A DNA stretch of 64,000 bases from Balanoglossus misakiensis (taxonomy: Eukaryota > Hemichordata), in NCBI GenBank assembly GCA_040954595.2, contig CM082583.2:1178001-1242000 (forward strand). The letters are read 5' to 3'. Under the pieces are notes generated by a model. The model was not told where the DNA came from and searched no databases. It was given only the letters and a program-made list of their open reading frames with translations. A program made the translations under genes and the position numbers. Within the stretch, counting starts at the first letter, position 1; every line of letters starts with the position of its first letter. Of this stretch, positions 1 through 14,100 are shown piece by piece.

Positions 1-531
1 CTTCGTGTAACACCTGGCTGAATACGAAGTGTGTGCTATTCATTCGAGCAAACCAAAAATATCTTACAATAGAACTGTTTAGAATAGCATTGCATTTCTT
101 TAATTGGGATACCTCATTAGTTGCTTTACAGGTATGATTACTTTTATTGTACTTCTTTCACGAAGCTGCACCGTCATAGTTCCATTTTTATGAAAACAAT
201 ATACGAATGTATAAACGGACAACGTACTCCTTTTCACAACATCTACGTCAAAACAAATTTACTTTAAAATAGTAAAACAACAATAATAATATTGATGATG
301 AGAAGTAGGAGGGTGATTTAAGAAAATATACAACTGTTAGCAAAAATGCTTAGATGTGTTAATCAGATTTTCAAAGTCCATCTAAAAATCATTTAATCTT
401 TCCAGGGTGCAGTTTATGTTGGAGATAGTATCAGTCAGGCTATTTCTCAGAAAATTAATGAATGATCTGCGGACATCCCGAATAATGTGTTACCACAACG
501 CTAGCCAGGAAGCACATGGGACATTTCACAA
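1..531. other. AT-rich noncoding stretch, nothing recognised
   Basis: I see no open frame, RNA gene or clear repeat boundary here. The stretch leads into the short tandem repeat that begins near 532. Confidence 0.4.
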
Positions 532-777
532 TGAGGCAGTGAACACTGGGAGACCAGACTGACACGTTAACCAATCAGGGAGCTGTATGGTGAATAAATA
601 CATATTAATATGACCTAACCTACAAGGTCCTGTATTATGAGGCAGTGAACACATGGGGGACCAGACTGACACGTTAACCAATCAGGGAGCTGTAAAGCGA
701 AAAATGCATAGTAATAAGACCTAACCTACAAGGTCTAGTGAATAATACATAATAATAAGACCTAACCTACAAGGTCC
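532..777 (+). repeat. Short tandem repeat, ~106-bp unit, 2+ copies
   Basis: Two adjacent copies, starting at 532 and 638, share GAGGCAGTGAACAC, then CCAGACTGACACGTTAACC, AATCAGGGAGCTGTA and CCTAACCTACAAGGTC. The last motif recurs a third and fourth time at about 720-775. Copies differ by small indels. It lies upstream of the zinc-finger gene, with no sign of coding. Confidence 0.75.
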
Positions 778-885
778 CTCCAATCAGCGTGCCGCAAGTG
801 GACCTAAGAGAAGCGGATAAACCAATCATAACATGCAAAACATGTGTATAGGACGTGTAATGTAGGTCATTTTGAAACAGGACTA

Positions 886-1585
886 TTTGACCTCTCGGCC
901 GGAACGACTAGCGGAGTGCGTCGAGCTTTTGTTGAGAACACTGCAAAATATTGATGTTTCAATCGTTGAACGGTTGGAAGCTTTAAATACTGGGGGAGTG
1001 AAAGACGGGTTCCTCCAAAACATCGACATATCAAATTCTCCCTGTCTTCTAAAGCACCTTTGCCGCTTCACAATAAGACAATCCATAGGTCTGAACGACA
1101 GGTTACCTCACGGGATCGGTCAACTACCGTTACCGCTAACTCTAAAACGGTATTTGGCGTTAGATATGTGAATTTGAATCTGTTTTCAAACTGCTCCATG
1201 CAGTACCTTTGCCAATGTTCATGTTGTACATTATTCAATGTTCAAGTTTGACCAAAGTTATCTGTTTTATAATCTTGTGAATTGTGATATGTTTGTTTTT
1301 TTTTTTTTTTTTTTTTTTAGAAAATAAAACCAACTGTTCATGGTTGTTTTTTTTTTAATGGAAACTGATCTGGCGTTTTGCTTGTATGTGTGTGAGTGAA
1401 TGCATAAGAGTCATGTCATTTAGCGACGAATCAAGTTAAATTTATAGATTTATTGGTTAAACACTAGAATTTGGTGGATCTGGTGGGGAAAACGCCGCTG
1501 GAATACTGTCTGTTTCAAACGGGGCCGCCGTCGTCCGATTTGACCTCTCGGCCGAAAATGACTAGCGGAGTGCGTCGAGCTTTTG
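886..1585 (+). repeat. Direct repeat pair of ~48 bp (886-933 and 1539-1585)
   Basis: Both ends carry TTTGACCTCTCGGCC followed by GACTAGCGGAGTGCGTCGAG. Between them lies the relic 3' UTR copy described separately. An open frame of 99 codons at 872-1171 crosses the first copy, but I recognise nothing in it. The pattern suggests that the segment upstream of the zinc-finger gene was duplicated locally. Confidence 0.55.
1167..1486 (+). pseudogene. Relic 3' UTR copy of the downstream zinc-finger gene
   Basis: This segment matches 4799-5103 closely by eye. Shared landmarks are AATTTGAATCTGTTTTCAAA, TTGTACATTATTCAATGTTC or its variant, an AGAAAATAAAA polyadenylation-type signal, and GCATAAGAGTCATGTCATTT. 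In the downstream gene this sequence directly follows the stop codon, so here it looks like the 3' end of a duplicated gene whose coding part is missing or unrecognisable. The microsatellite inside differs: a T-run here, GTTT repeats downstream. Confidence 0.65.
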
Positions 1586-1859
1586 TGTTATGTTATAATT
1601 TATCATTTTAATTATTATTATGATATTGTATGTGATTTCTGAGTAGTTTTGATAAATATATCCAAGTAAATGGAGAGTACTATAGTGTTACTAATCTTAC
1701 TCAGTTCGTGGGGTACAATAATGGAAATGTGTTAAAGAGAGAGGGTTCCTTACCTAAGGGGGTGATACACCTACTACATCCTGAAATGCGCCCTCTACCG
1801 ACCGAAGTAGCGTTTCATTCGTCCACAACGTACAATCCATACCGTCTGCGTTCGGAACT

Positions 1860-4793
1860 ATGGACTTTTCCGCGAGTGAGCAGTGGGAAACAATAATTAA
1901 TTTAGAACGACAACATGGAAGACAAGACCAAGAAGATAACCAGGTAAGTAACACATTGTAAATTATTTAGATCAATGCCCAGTAATTTTTAATGACACAT
2001 TATAATTATCCCACCCAAAGCTTTTTTCGCCCGTGGGTAACACATACTATCTGTACTATATATTTATATATATATATATATATATTTTTTTTTTTATGGT
2101 CCTCTCTTATTATCATTACATAAGAGTCAACACATCATTTTTGAACAATATTGTACTCCAAGAAATGGACTGCCCTGTGGATGTTATGTCAGTATATTTC
2201 ATGTAATTCGTAAGCTATATTTTCTCTCCGTTAAAATGGGCGCGCATTGAATATATATGAGCTGATCGTCTGCGCGTAGCACGTACATCCCACTGTACAT
2301 GTAGGCCTATGTACTAATTTTGCGCAGCGTGACTATCAGCGTCACACGCCCTCTCCCCATGATTGTACTGGCGAATAGTGTGGTAACGAGGATAAGCCAA
2401 ACAGGAAGTGTATGCTATCTACACTGAGTTTTAACCAGCGTGCGAAGTTTTATTTTATTTTATTTTTATCGCAACGAACGCAGTGGGCTCACACTCACTG
2501 TGAGTGTGAGTGTATTCTATGTGTACCCAACTGGCTGTGCATTCGTCGCCGCGAATTGCAGTGTACGATTTCCTATCATTTTCACTCATCGATTTTACAT
2601 AAATTCAACTCCCTTTATCACAACAAGTTTGATGAAATACATTTTCATTGAAATATTAATCTCAAAAATTGTCCTGTTGCGATCGTAGAAGATGAGCAGT
2701 GACGCCCGCGAAATGTTACGGTGATTATGTGACCTGGCGGTCTAGGGGCTTGCAAGCAAATTGCTACATTGTTGCATTGTAATCGCTGGGGTAGCTGTTC
2801 TCCCCAGTCACACGCCACTAATACAGCACACGCGTGTTCAGGCATTGTTATACCATTAGCAATACCTCCACGCCAGCAGTTAGAGCTAATGACAGAATGA
2901 TGTGCTATTTCAACAGGTGTTATCGCTCAACGAGGAAAGTGATTTGGGCGCGCAGCATGAAGAACCCAGTGCTCGCACGTCCGGCGAGAGTTTACCACAG
3001 TAAGTTTTTGCTCGATTTTATCGTAATCGGGGGTATCCTGTGTATTTGATGAAAACACACACACACAACAAACAAACTTGGGTATACGCTTAGTCAGCAA
3101 CTATTTTTTTTTCTTTTTTCTTTTTAATCTTTGCTAGAGCAGATATACCATCACAAAGAGTGAACGAGGAAGTGTCAGAGACACAGCCTTTACCGAATCC
3201 AAAGAGCGTTATAATAAAACCGTCGGTCGGTCGCTGGTGATGACTTATTTTTTTTTTCAGGATGTAAAGACCTAATCAATCGTCTATTCACGTTGTAATA
3301 TATTTTTCATCCTCGTAGAATCGACACCACACCAAACAATAACACATCGGGTACACAAGAGGATGCATCGTCCTCTCCGAAGCAAATCAGGTAGGTTTAA
3401 ATAGATTGTGTTTCTATTCACCTTAGGCGGGGTACTCGTTCTAACATGTATGGTTGTCTATCTGACTGCAAGGTCGTTTGTAAATTTATTATTGCAATTT
3501 TTTTTTCTCTCCCAGACTTCCGTCTACACACCTTGCTGTCACCGAACACCAGCCATCACCAGATTATATACAGGTCCTTCGTGAGACCACTAATCGCCCG
3601 GATGTCTATGGTGAGGAGAATGATGAAGGCCGATCAACGTGCCCCCACTGTCCCCGCACATTTTCCAGACCAGGTGATTTGTGTCGTCACATCAACACCG
3701 TCCATGGGGAAAACCGCCTGTCGTGTGCCAGTTGTAGTAAGACGTTTACACGCAAAGACAACTTGGCAAGACACCAAAAGAGAGTGCATGACAACAAGAA
3801 AACAGGTACCGGTGGTGATGAAAATGACCAGTTTCAGTGTCCCTGTTGTGACCTTACCTTCACCCGAAAGGACAACATGGCACGGCATTTAAAGGAAATA
3901 CATCACCGCCTGGATTCCCAATATAAATGCTCAATATGTGACATGGTATTTAAAAGAAAAGCACATCATGCCAGTCATTTGAAAATACATAAGAAGCTGT
4001 CTGTCACAAGTAACCCAACTCAAAACCAAACACAGGTAAGATCACACAAACCACAGTCGCATGGTCATTAAAATCACATCACTTGAATACGACGTGTTAT
4101 CAACCAAACTTCGTGAAATAAACCCTATGCCAGCACTGTTTATTATCACATTCTTCACAAAATAAAGCATCTGTGAAGAATAACGTTTACTGCGTAGTTC
4201 ATACATGTACATGTTGGAAAGTAACATTACTACTCTTGAACAGTCCTGTTCACACCTTTCTTACGTAATTGATTACATTTCAGAACCTCAACAACTTACC
4301 AAGTCCGAGTGTCAATACTCAGCAACAATCAGCCGTAGAGCAGCTGACAGACGACAACATCTTGCAGCAGCTGGAGCAATTCCTGGACAACAGTCATCTG
4401 CCTCTGAACGAAATCGATACTGTCCTGGATATTGAGCAGCTTCTAAGCACTCCCCACCCGGACGAAAAGTTGGTCAGCGATTTGCTGACTTCAACCCTGT
4501 CGAACGACCAGATCTCCAACACGGCGTCAACCACGTCCAACAGTTTGTCGAACACCGTATCGCAGATGAGTACCATACCGTCATCCTTGACAAGCACCAG
4601 CAGTACCAGTATGATCAACTCCATGACCAATACGTTGACGAACACCATGGTCAACAGGACACCAGCCAACACCCTTGCGAACACTGCGCCACTGTTCTTA
4701 CAAAGTTCACTGAGCAGCAACGCCTCCGATACTCTAAACGACTACCAAGTGGGGAACATTAATACATCTACCACACCAATGGGAATATCATGA
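1860..4793 (+). CDS. Four-finger C2H2 zinc-finger protein, spliced, 450 aa
   Basis: Six exons join in one frame: 1860-1943, 2917-2999, 3138-3221, 3319-3390, 3516-4035 and 4284-4793 (1,353 nt with the TGA). Start ATG at 1860 opens MDFSASEQW. Exons end at GT and begin after AG; the donor at 3222 (GTCGGT) is weak, but it is the only one that keeps phase. Four C2H2 fingers lie at about residues 150-171, 178-199, 216-237 and 246-266, and two of them share the linker-helix TFTRKDN.ARH. After the fingers comes a Gln/Asn/Ser/Thr-rich tail with an acidic patch (IEQLLSTPHPDEKL), which could be an activation region. A nuclear DNA-binding role is inferred from the fingers only. A polyadenylation signal AATAAA is at 4961. 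The ortholog is not recognised. Confidence 0.8.
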
Positions 4794-4796
4794 ACA

Positions 4797-5125
4797 CAAA
4801 TTTGAATCTGTTTTCAAACAGCTCCGTGCAGTGCCTTTGCCAATGATTATGCTGTACATTATTCAATGTTCAAGTTTGACCACAGTTGTCTGTTTTATAA
4901 TCTTGTGAATTGCTATACGTTTATTTGTTTGTTTGTTTGTTTGTTTGTTTGTTTTTAGAAAATAAAAACAACTGTTCATGGGGTTGTTGTTGCTGATCTG
5001 GCGTTTTGCTTGTATGTGTGTGAGTGAATGCATAAGAGTCATGTCATTTAGCGACGAATCAAGTTAAATTTATAGATTTATTGGTTTAAACACTAGTATT
5101 AGGTGTAGCAATAACAAGACGAGAA
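4797..5125 (+). other. 3' UTR of the zinc-finger gene with (GTTT)n and AATAAA
   Basis: This follows the stop codon and contains a GTTT microsatellite at about 4922-4955 and AATAAA at 4961-4966. The sequence is duplicated at 1167-1486. It ends where the first copy of the 1.43-kb repeat begins, at about 5126. Confidence 0.6.
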
Positions 5126-8100
5126 TTAAAGCTGCAAGCAGCATTGTCCGGGCCCAAGCTCTATTATCTGATCTGATTATTAGATATGCATATAATTAAT
5201 GAGTAGAAACATAATGCTGTGTTTTATTCCATGAAATATCAAGGTTATATCTATGTTTGGTGTTGATATAGTGTTAAGTAGGTCAAAGGTCACCCAGAGG
5301 TCACCCATAATTTTGGCAGAAAATTTTGACCCATAGTCGTCCATGTCCAACAAAAACCAGACCTCTAGCCCTTTTGGTTAGCCCGGAATTAGGTATGCAC
5401 ATAAATAATGAGTTAAGCAGGTGTCACAGGTGACCCAAAACTTTGGCTTTTCATTATGGCCCCATACCTCCAAACACCAAGGCTGTATCTGCTGTGGATG
5501 TCGAGATATGCAAAAGTAGGTCAAAGGTCACCCGAGGTCACCCAACATTTGGGCAAAATATTTTGACCCCATACTGGTCCATGTATAACAAAAACAAAAC
5601 CTCTAGGTCTATTGGTTCATCATTAATTAGGTATGCGCATATTTGATGAGGTCACCAGAGGTCAAAGGGGTCATGAAAAGTAGCAAAATTTTTTGATCAC
5701 ATACAAATCCACATACATCAAAAACCAAACTTATAGCCCTATTGGTTAGCCTGGAATTAGATATGCAGAAAAATGATGCGTCAAAAGTAGGTCAAAGGTC
5801 ATTGCCAAAATTACCAAAATATTTATAGCTTATTCTTTTCATATGATGATTCATATCCATAAAAAGAATTTCTGTGCTATCAATTTTTAGGCTAGAAAAG
5901 GAATTTTTACTTTTTAATCGTTTTTCACAAAATCCAATATGGCCGCCATAATCTTCGACCAATCACATTCCCCTTCGCAAACTTGATAGACATCTGTTTA
6001 ATGACCACACACACCAAATCTTGTGACTCGGTTATCGCCCGTTCTTGAGAAGAAGATTTTTGAAGTTTTACTATGGTTTTTCGAAAATCCAATATGGCCG
6101 CCATAATCTTCGACCAATCACAATGATCTTCGCAAACTTGATAGACATCAGTTAGGTGACCACATACCCCAAACCGCGTGACTCAGTTATCACCGGTTCT
6201 GGAGTAGAAGATTTTTGAAATTTAAGCCAGATTTCAGAAAAAAAATTGTAGCAAAAAAACTGCAACATTTACAGCAAAATATCCAATTACAAAAATGATG
6301 GGTAGAAGGTAGACTACCTGCACACCAAATTTGAAGTCGATCTGACTTGTAGTTTCTGAGATCTGAGATTTGCATTTTTTCAGAAAATCCAATATGGCCG
6401 CCAGGTCACGTGACTAATTAAAAATTAAAGGGTTCAATGCACGACTACTCATTGACCTTGACCACTGTAGCAAGTTTCAGAAGTGTACCTGCAGCGGTGT
6501 CTGAGATCTAGAGCGACAAAGAATTGACAGAAGAATAAAGAAAGAAAGAAAGAAAGACAGAATTAAAGCTGCAAGCAGCATTGTCCGGGCCCAAGCTGTA
6601 TTATCTGATCAGATTATTAGATATGCACATAATTAATGAGTAGAAACATAATGCTGTGTTTTATCCCATGAAATATCAAGGTTATATCTATGTTTGGTGT
6701 TGATATAGTGTTAAGTAGGTCAAAGGTCACCCAGAGGTCACCCACAATTTGGGCAGAAAATTTTGACCCATAGTGGTCCATGTCCAACAAAAACCAGACC
6801 TCTATCCCTTTTGGTTAGCCCGGAATTAGGTATGCACATAAATAATGAGTTAAGCAGGTGTCACAGGTGACCCAAAACTTTGGCTTTTCATTATGGCCCC
6901 ATACCTCCAAACGCCAAGGCTGTATCTGCTGTGGATGTCGAGATATGCAAAAGTAGGTCAAAGGTCATCCGAGGTCACCCAACATTTGGGCAAAAAATTT
7001 GACCAATACTGGTTCATGTCCAACAAAAACCAAACCTCTAGGTCTATTGGTTCATCTGTAATTAGGTATGCGCATATTTAATGAGGTCAGCAGAGGTCAA
7101 AGGGGTCATGAAAAGTAGCGAAATTTTTTGATCGCATACAAATCCACATACATCAAAAACCAAACTTATAGCCCTATTGGTTAGCCTGGAATTAGATATG
7201 CAGAAAAATGATGCGTCAAAAGTAGGTCAAAGGTCATTGCCAAAATTACCAAAATATTTATAGCTTATTCTTGGCATATGATGATTCATATCCATAAAAA
7301 GAATTTCTGTGCTATCAATTTTTAGGCTAGAAAGGGAATTTTTACTTTTTAATCGTTTTTCACAAAATCCAATATGGCCGCCATAATCTTTGACCAATCA
7401 CATTCATCTTCGCAAACTTGATAGACATCTGTTTAATGACCACACACACCAAATCTTGTGACTCAGTTATCGCCGGTTCTTGAGAAGAAGATTTTTGAAA
7501 TTTTACTAGGGTTTTTCGAAAATCCAATATGGCCGCCAAAATCTTCGACCAATCACAATGATCTTCGCAAACTTGATAGACCTCAGTTTGGTGACCACAT
7601 ACCCCAAACCGCGTGACTTGGTTATCGCCGGTTCTGGAGAAGAAGATTTTTGAAATTTTGACCAGATTTCAGAAAAACAACTGTAGCAAAAAAACTGCAA
7701 CATTGACAGCATAATTTCCATTACAAAAATGTTTGCCAGAAGGTAGTCTACCTGCACGCCAAATTTGAAGTCGATCTGACTTGTAGTTTCTGAGATCTGA
7801 GATTTGCATTTTTTCAGAAAATCCAAGATGGCCGCCAGGTCATGTGACTAATTAAAAATTCATGGGTTCAATGCACGACTACTCATTGACCTTGACCACT
7901 GTAGCAAGTTTGAGAACTGTACCTGCAGTGGTGTCTGAGATCTAGAGCGACAAAGAAATGACAGAAGAATAAAGAAAGAAGAAAGAAAGACAGATTAAAG
8001 CTGCAAGCAGCATTGTCCGGGCCCAAGCTCTATTATCTGATCTGATATCAGATATGCACATAATTAATGAGTAGAAACATAATGCTGTTTTATCCCATGA

Positions 8101-11100
8101 AATATCAAGGTTATATGTATGTTTGGTGCTGTTAAAGTGTTAAGTAGGTCAAAGGTCACCCAGAGGTCACCCAACATTTGGGCAGAAAATTTTGACCCAT
8201 AGTGGTCCATGTCCAACAAAAACCAGACCTCTAGCCCTTTTGGTTAGCCTGGAATTAGGTATGCACATAAATAATGCGTAAAGCAGGTGTCACAGGTGAC
8301 CCAAAACTTTGGCTTTTCATTATGGCCCCATACCTCCAAATGCCAAGGCTGTACCTGCATTGGATGCCGAGATATGCAAAAGTACGTCAAAGGTCATCTG
8401 AGGTCATCCACAATTTGGGCAGAAAATTTTGACCCATAGTGGTCCATGTCCAACAAAAAACAGACCTCTAGCCCTTTTGGTTAGCCTAGAATTAGGTATG
8501 CACATAATTAATGAGTTAAGCAGGTGTCACAGGTGACCCAAAACTTTGGCTTTTCATTATGGCCCCATACCTCCAAACGCCAAGGCTGTATCTGCTGTGG
8601 ATGTCAAGATATGCAAAAGTAGGTCAAAGGTCACCCGAGGTCATCCAAAATTTGTGCAGAAAATTTTGACCCATAGTGGTCCATGTCCAACAAAAAACAG
8701 ACCTCTAGCCCTTTTGGTTAGCCTAGAATTAGGTATGCACATAATTAATGAGTTAAGCAGGTGTCACAGGTGACCCAAAACTTTGGCTTTTCATTACCTC
8801 CAAACGCCAAGGCTGTATCTGCTGTGGATGTCAAGATATGCAAAAGTAGGTCAAAGGTCACCCGAGGTCACCCAACATTTGGGCAAAATATTTTGACCCC
8901 ATACTGGTCCATGTATAACAAAAACAAAACTTCTAGGTCTATTGGTTCATCTGTAATTAGGTATGTGCATATTTAATGAGGTCACCAGAGGTCAAAGGGG
9001 TCATGAAAAGTAGCAAAATTTTTGGATCACATACAAATCCACATACATCAAAAACCAAACTTATAGCCCTATTGGTTAGCCTGGAATTAGATATGCAGAA
9101 AAGTAGGTCAAAGGTCATTGCCAAAATTACCAAAATATTTATAGCTTATTCTTGACATATGATGATTCATATCCGTAAAAAGAATTTCTGTGCTATCAAT
9201 TTTTAGGCTAGAAAGGGAATTTTTACTTTTTAATCGTTTTTCACAAAATCCAATATGGCCGCCATAATCTTCGACCAATCACATTCCTCTTCGCAAATTT
9301 GATAGACATCTGTTTAATGACCACACACACCAAATCTTGTGACTCATTTATCGCCGGTTCTTGAGAAGAAGATTTTTGAAATTTTACTATGGTTTTTCGA
9401 AAATCCAATATGGCCGCCATAATCTTCAACCAATCACAATGATCTTCGCAAACTTGATAGACATCAGTTAGGTGACCACATACCCCAAACCGCGTGACTC
9501 GGTTATCACTGGTTCTGGAGAAGAAGATTTTTGAAATTTAAGCCAGATTTTAGAAAAAAAATTGTAGCAAAAAATTGCAACTTTGTCAGTATAATTTCCA
9601 ATTACAAAAATGATTGCCAGAAGGTAGTCTACCAGCATGCCAAATTTGAAGTCGATCTGACTTGTAGTTTCTGAGATCTGAGATTTGCATTTTTTCAGAA
9701 AATCCAAGATGGCCGCCAGGTCATTTGACTAATTAAAAATTCAAGGGTTCGATGCACGACTACTCATTGACCTTGACCACTGTAGCAAGTTTCAGAAGTG
9801 TACCTGCAGCGGTGTCTGAGATCTCGTGGGTCAAAGAATTGACACAAGAATAAAGAAAGAAAGAAAGATTAAAGCTGCGAGCAGCATTGTCGGGCCCAAG
9901 CGCTGATCTTGAATTATATATGCACAGTATGAATGAGAAGAAACAGAATTTTCTATCGGATGTATTATATCTTGACATAACAAGGATGTGTGTATTTTTG
10001 CTGCTTAAATAGGGTGAAGTAGGTCAAAGGTCACCTGAGGTCACCCAACATTTGGGCAATTTTTTTTTACCCATACTGGTCCATGTCCAACAAAAACCAA
10101 AACTCTAGCTCTATTGGTTCACCTGTAATTAGGTATGTGCATATTTAATGAGGTCAACAGGTGTCACAGATGACCCAAAAATTTGGCTTTACATTTTGGT
10201 CCCATCCTACCAAATGCCATGGCTGTATCTGCTCTGGATGCTGAGATATGCGAAAGTAGGTCAAAGGTCACCAGAGGTCACCAATAATTTGGGCAAAAAA
10301 TGTTGATCCCATACTGGTCCATGTCCAACAAAAACAAAACCTCTAGCTCTATTGGTTCGCCTGTAATTAGCTATGTACATAATTAATGAGGTCAGCTGAG
10401 GTCAAAGGGGTCATGAAAAGTAGCAAAATATTTTGATCACACACTAATCCACATTCATCAAAAACCAAACGTCTAGCCATATAGGTTAGCCTGGAATTAG
10501 ATATGCAGAAATAATAACGCGTGATAGGTAGGTCAAAGGTCATGTGAAAAATCGCCAAAAAATTATAACATATTTTAGTCACATGACGATTGATATCCGT
10601 AAAAAGAATTTGTATGCTATCAATTTTTAGACTAGAAAAAGGATTTTCAATTTTTCGCTGCTTTTTACAAAATCCAATATGGCCGCCATAATCTTTGACC
10701 AATCACAATGCTCTTTGCAAACATGATAGACATCAGTGTAGTGACGATACTCCCCGAATCTTGCGACTCAGTCATCGCCCGTTCTGGAGAAGAAGATTTT
10801 TGGAGTTTAACTATGGTTTTTCGAAAATCCAATATGGCCGCCATAATCTTCGACCAATCACAATGATCTTCGCAAACTTGATAGACATCAGTTAGGTGAC
10901 CACATACCCTAAACCGCGTGTCTCGGTTATCACCGGTTCTGGAGAAGAAGATTTTTTTAAATTTAAGCCAGATTTCAGAAAAAAAATTGTAGCAAAAAAA
11001 CTGCAACATTGACAGCAAAATTTCCAATTACAAAAATGATGAGTAGAAGGTAGTCTACCTGCATGCCAAATTTGAAGTCGATCTGACTTGTAGTTTCTGA

Positions 11101-14100
11101 GATCTGAGATTTGCATTTTTTCAGAAAATCCAATATGGCCGCCAAGTCACGTGACTAATTAAGTATTCACAAATCACTGCACATCTACTCATTGACCTTG
11201 ACCACTGTAGCAAGTTTGAGCAGTGTACCTGCAGTAGTTTCTGAGATTTAGTTGGCCGAAGAATTGACAGGAGAATAAAGAAAGAAAGAAAGAAAGAATT
11301 AAAGCTGCAAGCAGCATTGTCCGGGCCCAAGCTCTATTATCTGATCTGATTATTAGATATGCACTTAATTAATGAGTAGAAACATAATGCTGTGTTTTAT
11401 CCCATGAAACATCTATGTTTGGTGTTGACATAGTGTTAAGTAGGTCAAAGGTCACCCAGAGGTCACCCACAATTTGGGCAGAAAATTTTGACCAATAGTG
11501 GTCCATGTCCAACAAAAACCAGACCTCTAGCCCTTTTGGTTAGCCCGGAATTAGGTATGCACATAAATAGTGAGTAAAGCAGGCGTCACAGGTGACCCAA
11601 AACTTTGGCTTTTCATTATGGCCCCATACCTCCAAATGCCAAGGCTGTGCCTGCTTTGGATGCTGAGATATGCAAAAGTAGGTCAAAGGTCATCTGAGGT
11701 CATCCAAAATTTGGGCAAAAAAATTTGACCCCATACTGGTCCATGTCCAACAAAAACCAAACCTGTAGCTCAATTGGTTCGCCTGTAATTAGCTATGCAC
11801 ATAATTAATGAGGTCAGCAGAGGTCAAAGGGGTCATGAAAAGTAGCAAAATATTTTGATCACACACTAATCCACATGCATCAAAAACAAAACGTCTTGCC
11901 CTATAGGTTAGCCTGGAAATAGATATGCAGAAATAATAATGTGTGAAAAGTAGGTCAAAGGTCATGTGAGAAATCGCCAAAAATTTGTAACATATTGTAG
12001 TCATATGACGATTGATATCCATAAAAAGAATTTGTATGCTATTAGTTTTTATACTAGAAAAAGGAATTTTAATTTTTCACTGCTTTTTACAAAATCCAAT
12101 ATGGCCGCCATAATCTTCGACCAATCACATTCCTCTTCCCAAACTTGATAGACATCTGTTTAATGACCACACACACCAAATCTTGCGACTCGGTTATTGC
12201 CGGTTCTTGAGAAGAAGATTTTTGAAATTTTACTAGGGTTTTTCGAAAATCCAATATGGCCGCCATAATCTTCGACCAATCACAATGATCTTCGCAAACT
12301 TGATAGACATCAGTTAGGTGACCACATACCCCAAACCCCGTGTCTCGGTTATCACCGGTTCTGGAGAAGAAGATTTTTGAAATTTAAGCCAGATTTCAGA
12401 AAAAAAATTGTAGCAAAAAAACTGCAACTTTGTCAGCATAATTTCCAATTACAAAAATGATTGACAGAAGGTAGTCTACCTGCACGCCAAATTTGAAGTT
12501 GATCTGACTTGTAGTTTCTGAGATCTGAGATTTTCATTTTTTCAGAAAATCCAAGATGGCCGCCAGGTCATGTGACTAATTAAAAATTCATGGGTTCAAT
12601 GCACGACTACTCATTGACCTTGACCACTGTAGCAAGTTTGAGAACTGTACCTGCAGTGGTGTCTGAGATCTAGAGCGACAAAGAATTGACAGAAGAATAA
12701 AGAAAGAAGAAAGAAAGAATTAAAGCTGCAAGCAGCATTGTCGGGCCCAAGCGCTGATCTTGAATTATATATGCACAGTATGAATGAGAAGAAACATAAT
12801 TTTCTATCGGGTGTATTATCTCATGACATAACAAGGGCGTATGTATTTTTGCAGCTGAAATAGGGTAAAGTAGGTCAAAGGTCACCTGAGGTCATCCAAC
12901 ATTTGGGCAAAATATTTTGACCCATGCTGGGCCATGTCCAACAAAAACCAAAACTCTAGCTCTATTGGTTCGCGTGTAATTAGGTATGTGTATATTTAAT
13001 GAGGTCAGCAGGTGTCACAGGTGAGCCAAAAATTTGGCTTTACATTTAGGTCCCATCCTGCCAAATGCCAAGGCTGTATCTGCTCTGGATGTTGAGATAT
13101 GCGAAAGTAGGTCAATGGTCACCAGAGGTCACCCAACATTTGGGCAAAAAATTTTGATCCCATACAGGTCCATGTCCAACAAAAACCAAACCTCTAGCTC
13201 TATTGGTTCGCCTGTAATTAGCTATGCACATAATTAATGAGGTAAGCAGAGGTCAAAGGGGTCATGGAAAGTAGCAAAATATTTTGATCACACACTTATC
13301 CACATGCATCAAAAACCAAACATCTACCCCTATAGGTTAGCCTGGAATTAGATATGCAGAAATAATAACATGTGAAAAGTAGGTCAAAGGTCATGTGAAA
13401 AATCGCCAAAAATTTGTAACATATTTTAGTCACATGACGATTGATATCCATACAAAGAATTTCTATGCTATCAATGTTTAGAGTAGAAAAAGGAATTTCA
13501 ATTTTTCAATGCTTTTTACAAAATCCAATATGGCCGCCATAATCTTCGACCAATCACAATGTTCTTTGCAAACTTGATAGACATCAGTGTAGTGACCATA
13601 CTCCCCGAATCTTGTGACTCAGTTATCGCCCGTTCTGGAGAAGAAGATTTGGGGAGTTTTACTATGGTTTTTCGAAAATCCAATATGGCCGCCATAATCT
13701 TCAACCAATCACAATGATCTTCGCAAACTTGATAGACCTCAGTTAGGTGACCCCATACCCCAAACCGCGTGACTCTGTTATCGCCGGTTCTGGAGAAGAA
13801 GATTTTTGAAATTTTGACCAGATTTCAGAAAAACAACTGTAGCAAAAAAACTGCAACATTGACAGCAAAATATCCAATTACAAAAATGATGGGCAGAAGG
13901 TACACTACCAGCACGCCAAATCTGAAGTAAATCTGACTTGTAGTTTCTGAGATCTGAGATTTGCATTTTTTCAGAAAATCCAATATGGCCGCCATGTCAC
14001 GTGACTAATTAAAAATTCATGGGTTCAATGCACGACTACTCATTGACCTTGACCACTGTAGCAAGTTTGAGAACTGTACCTGCAGCGGTGTCTGAGATCT

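Noticed and set aside
5443-13966. Many 60-120-codon frames in the 1.43-kb repeat array
   Set aside because: The same frames recur in different copies and are shifted by indels. No protein motif is seen in any of them.
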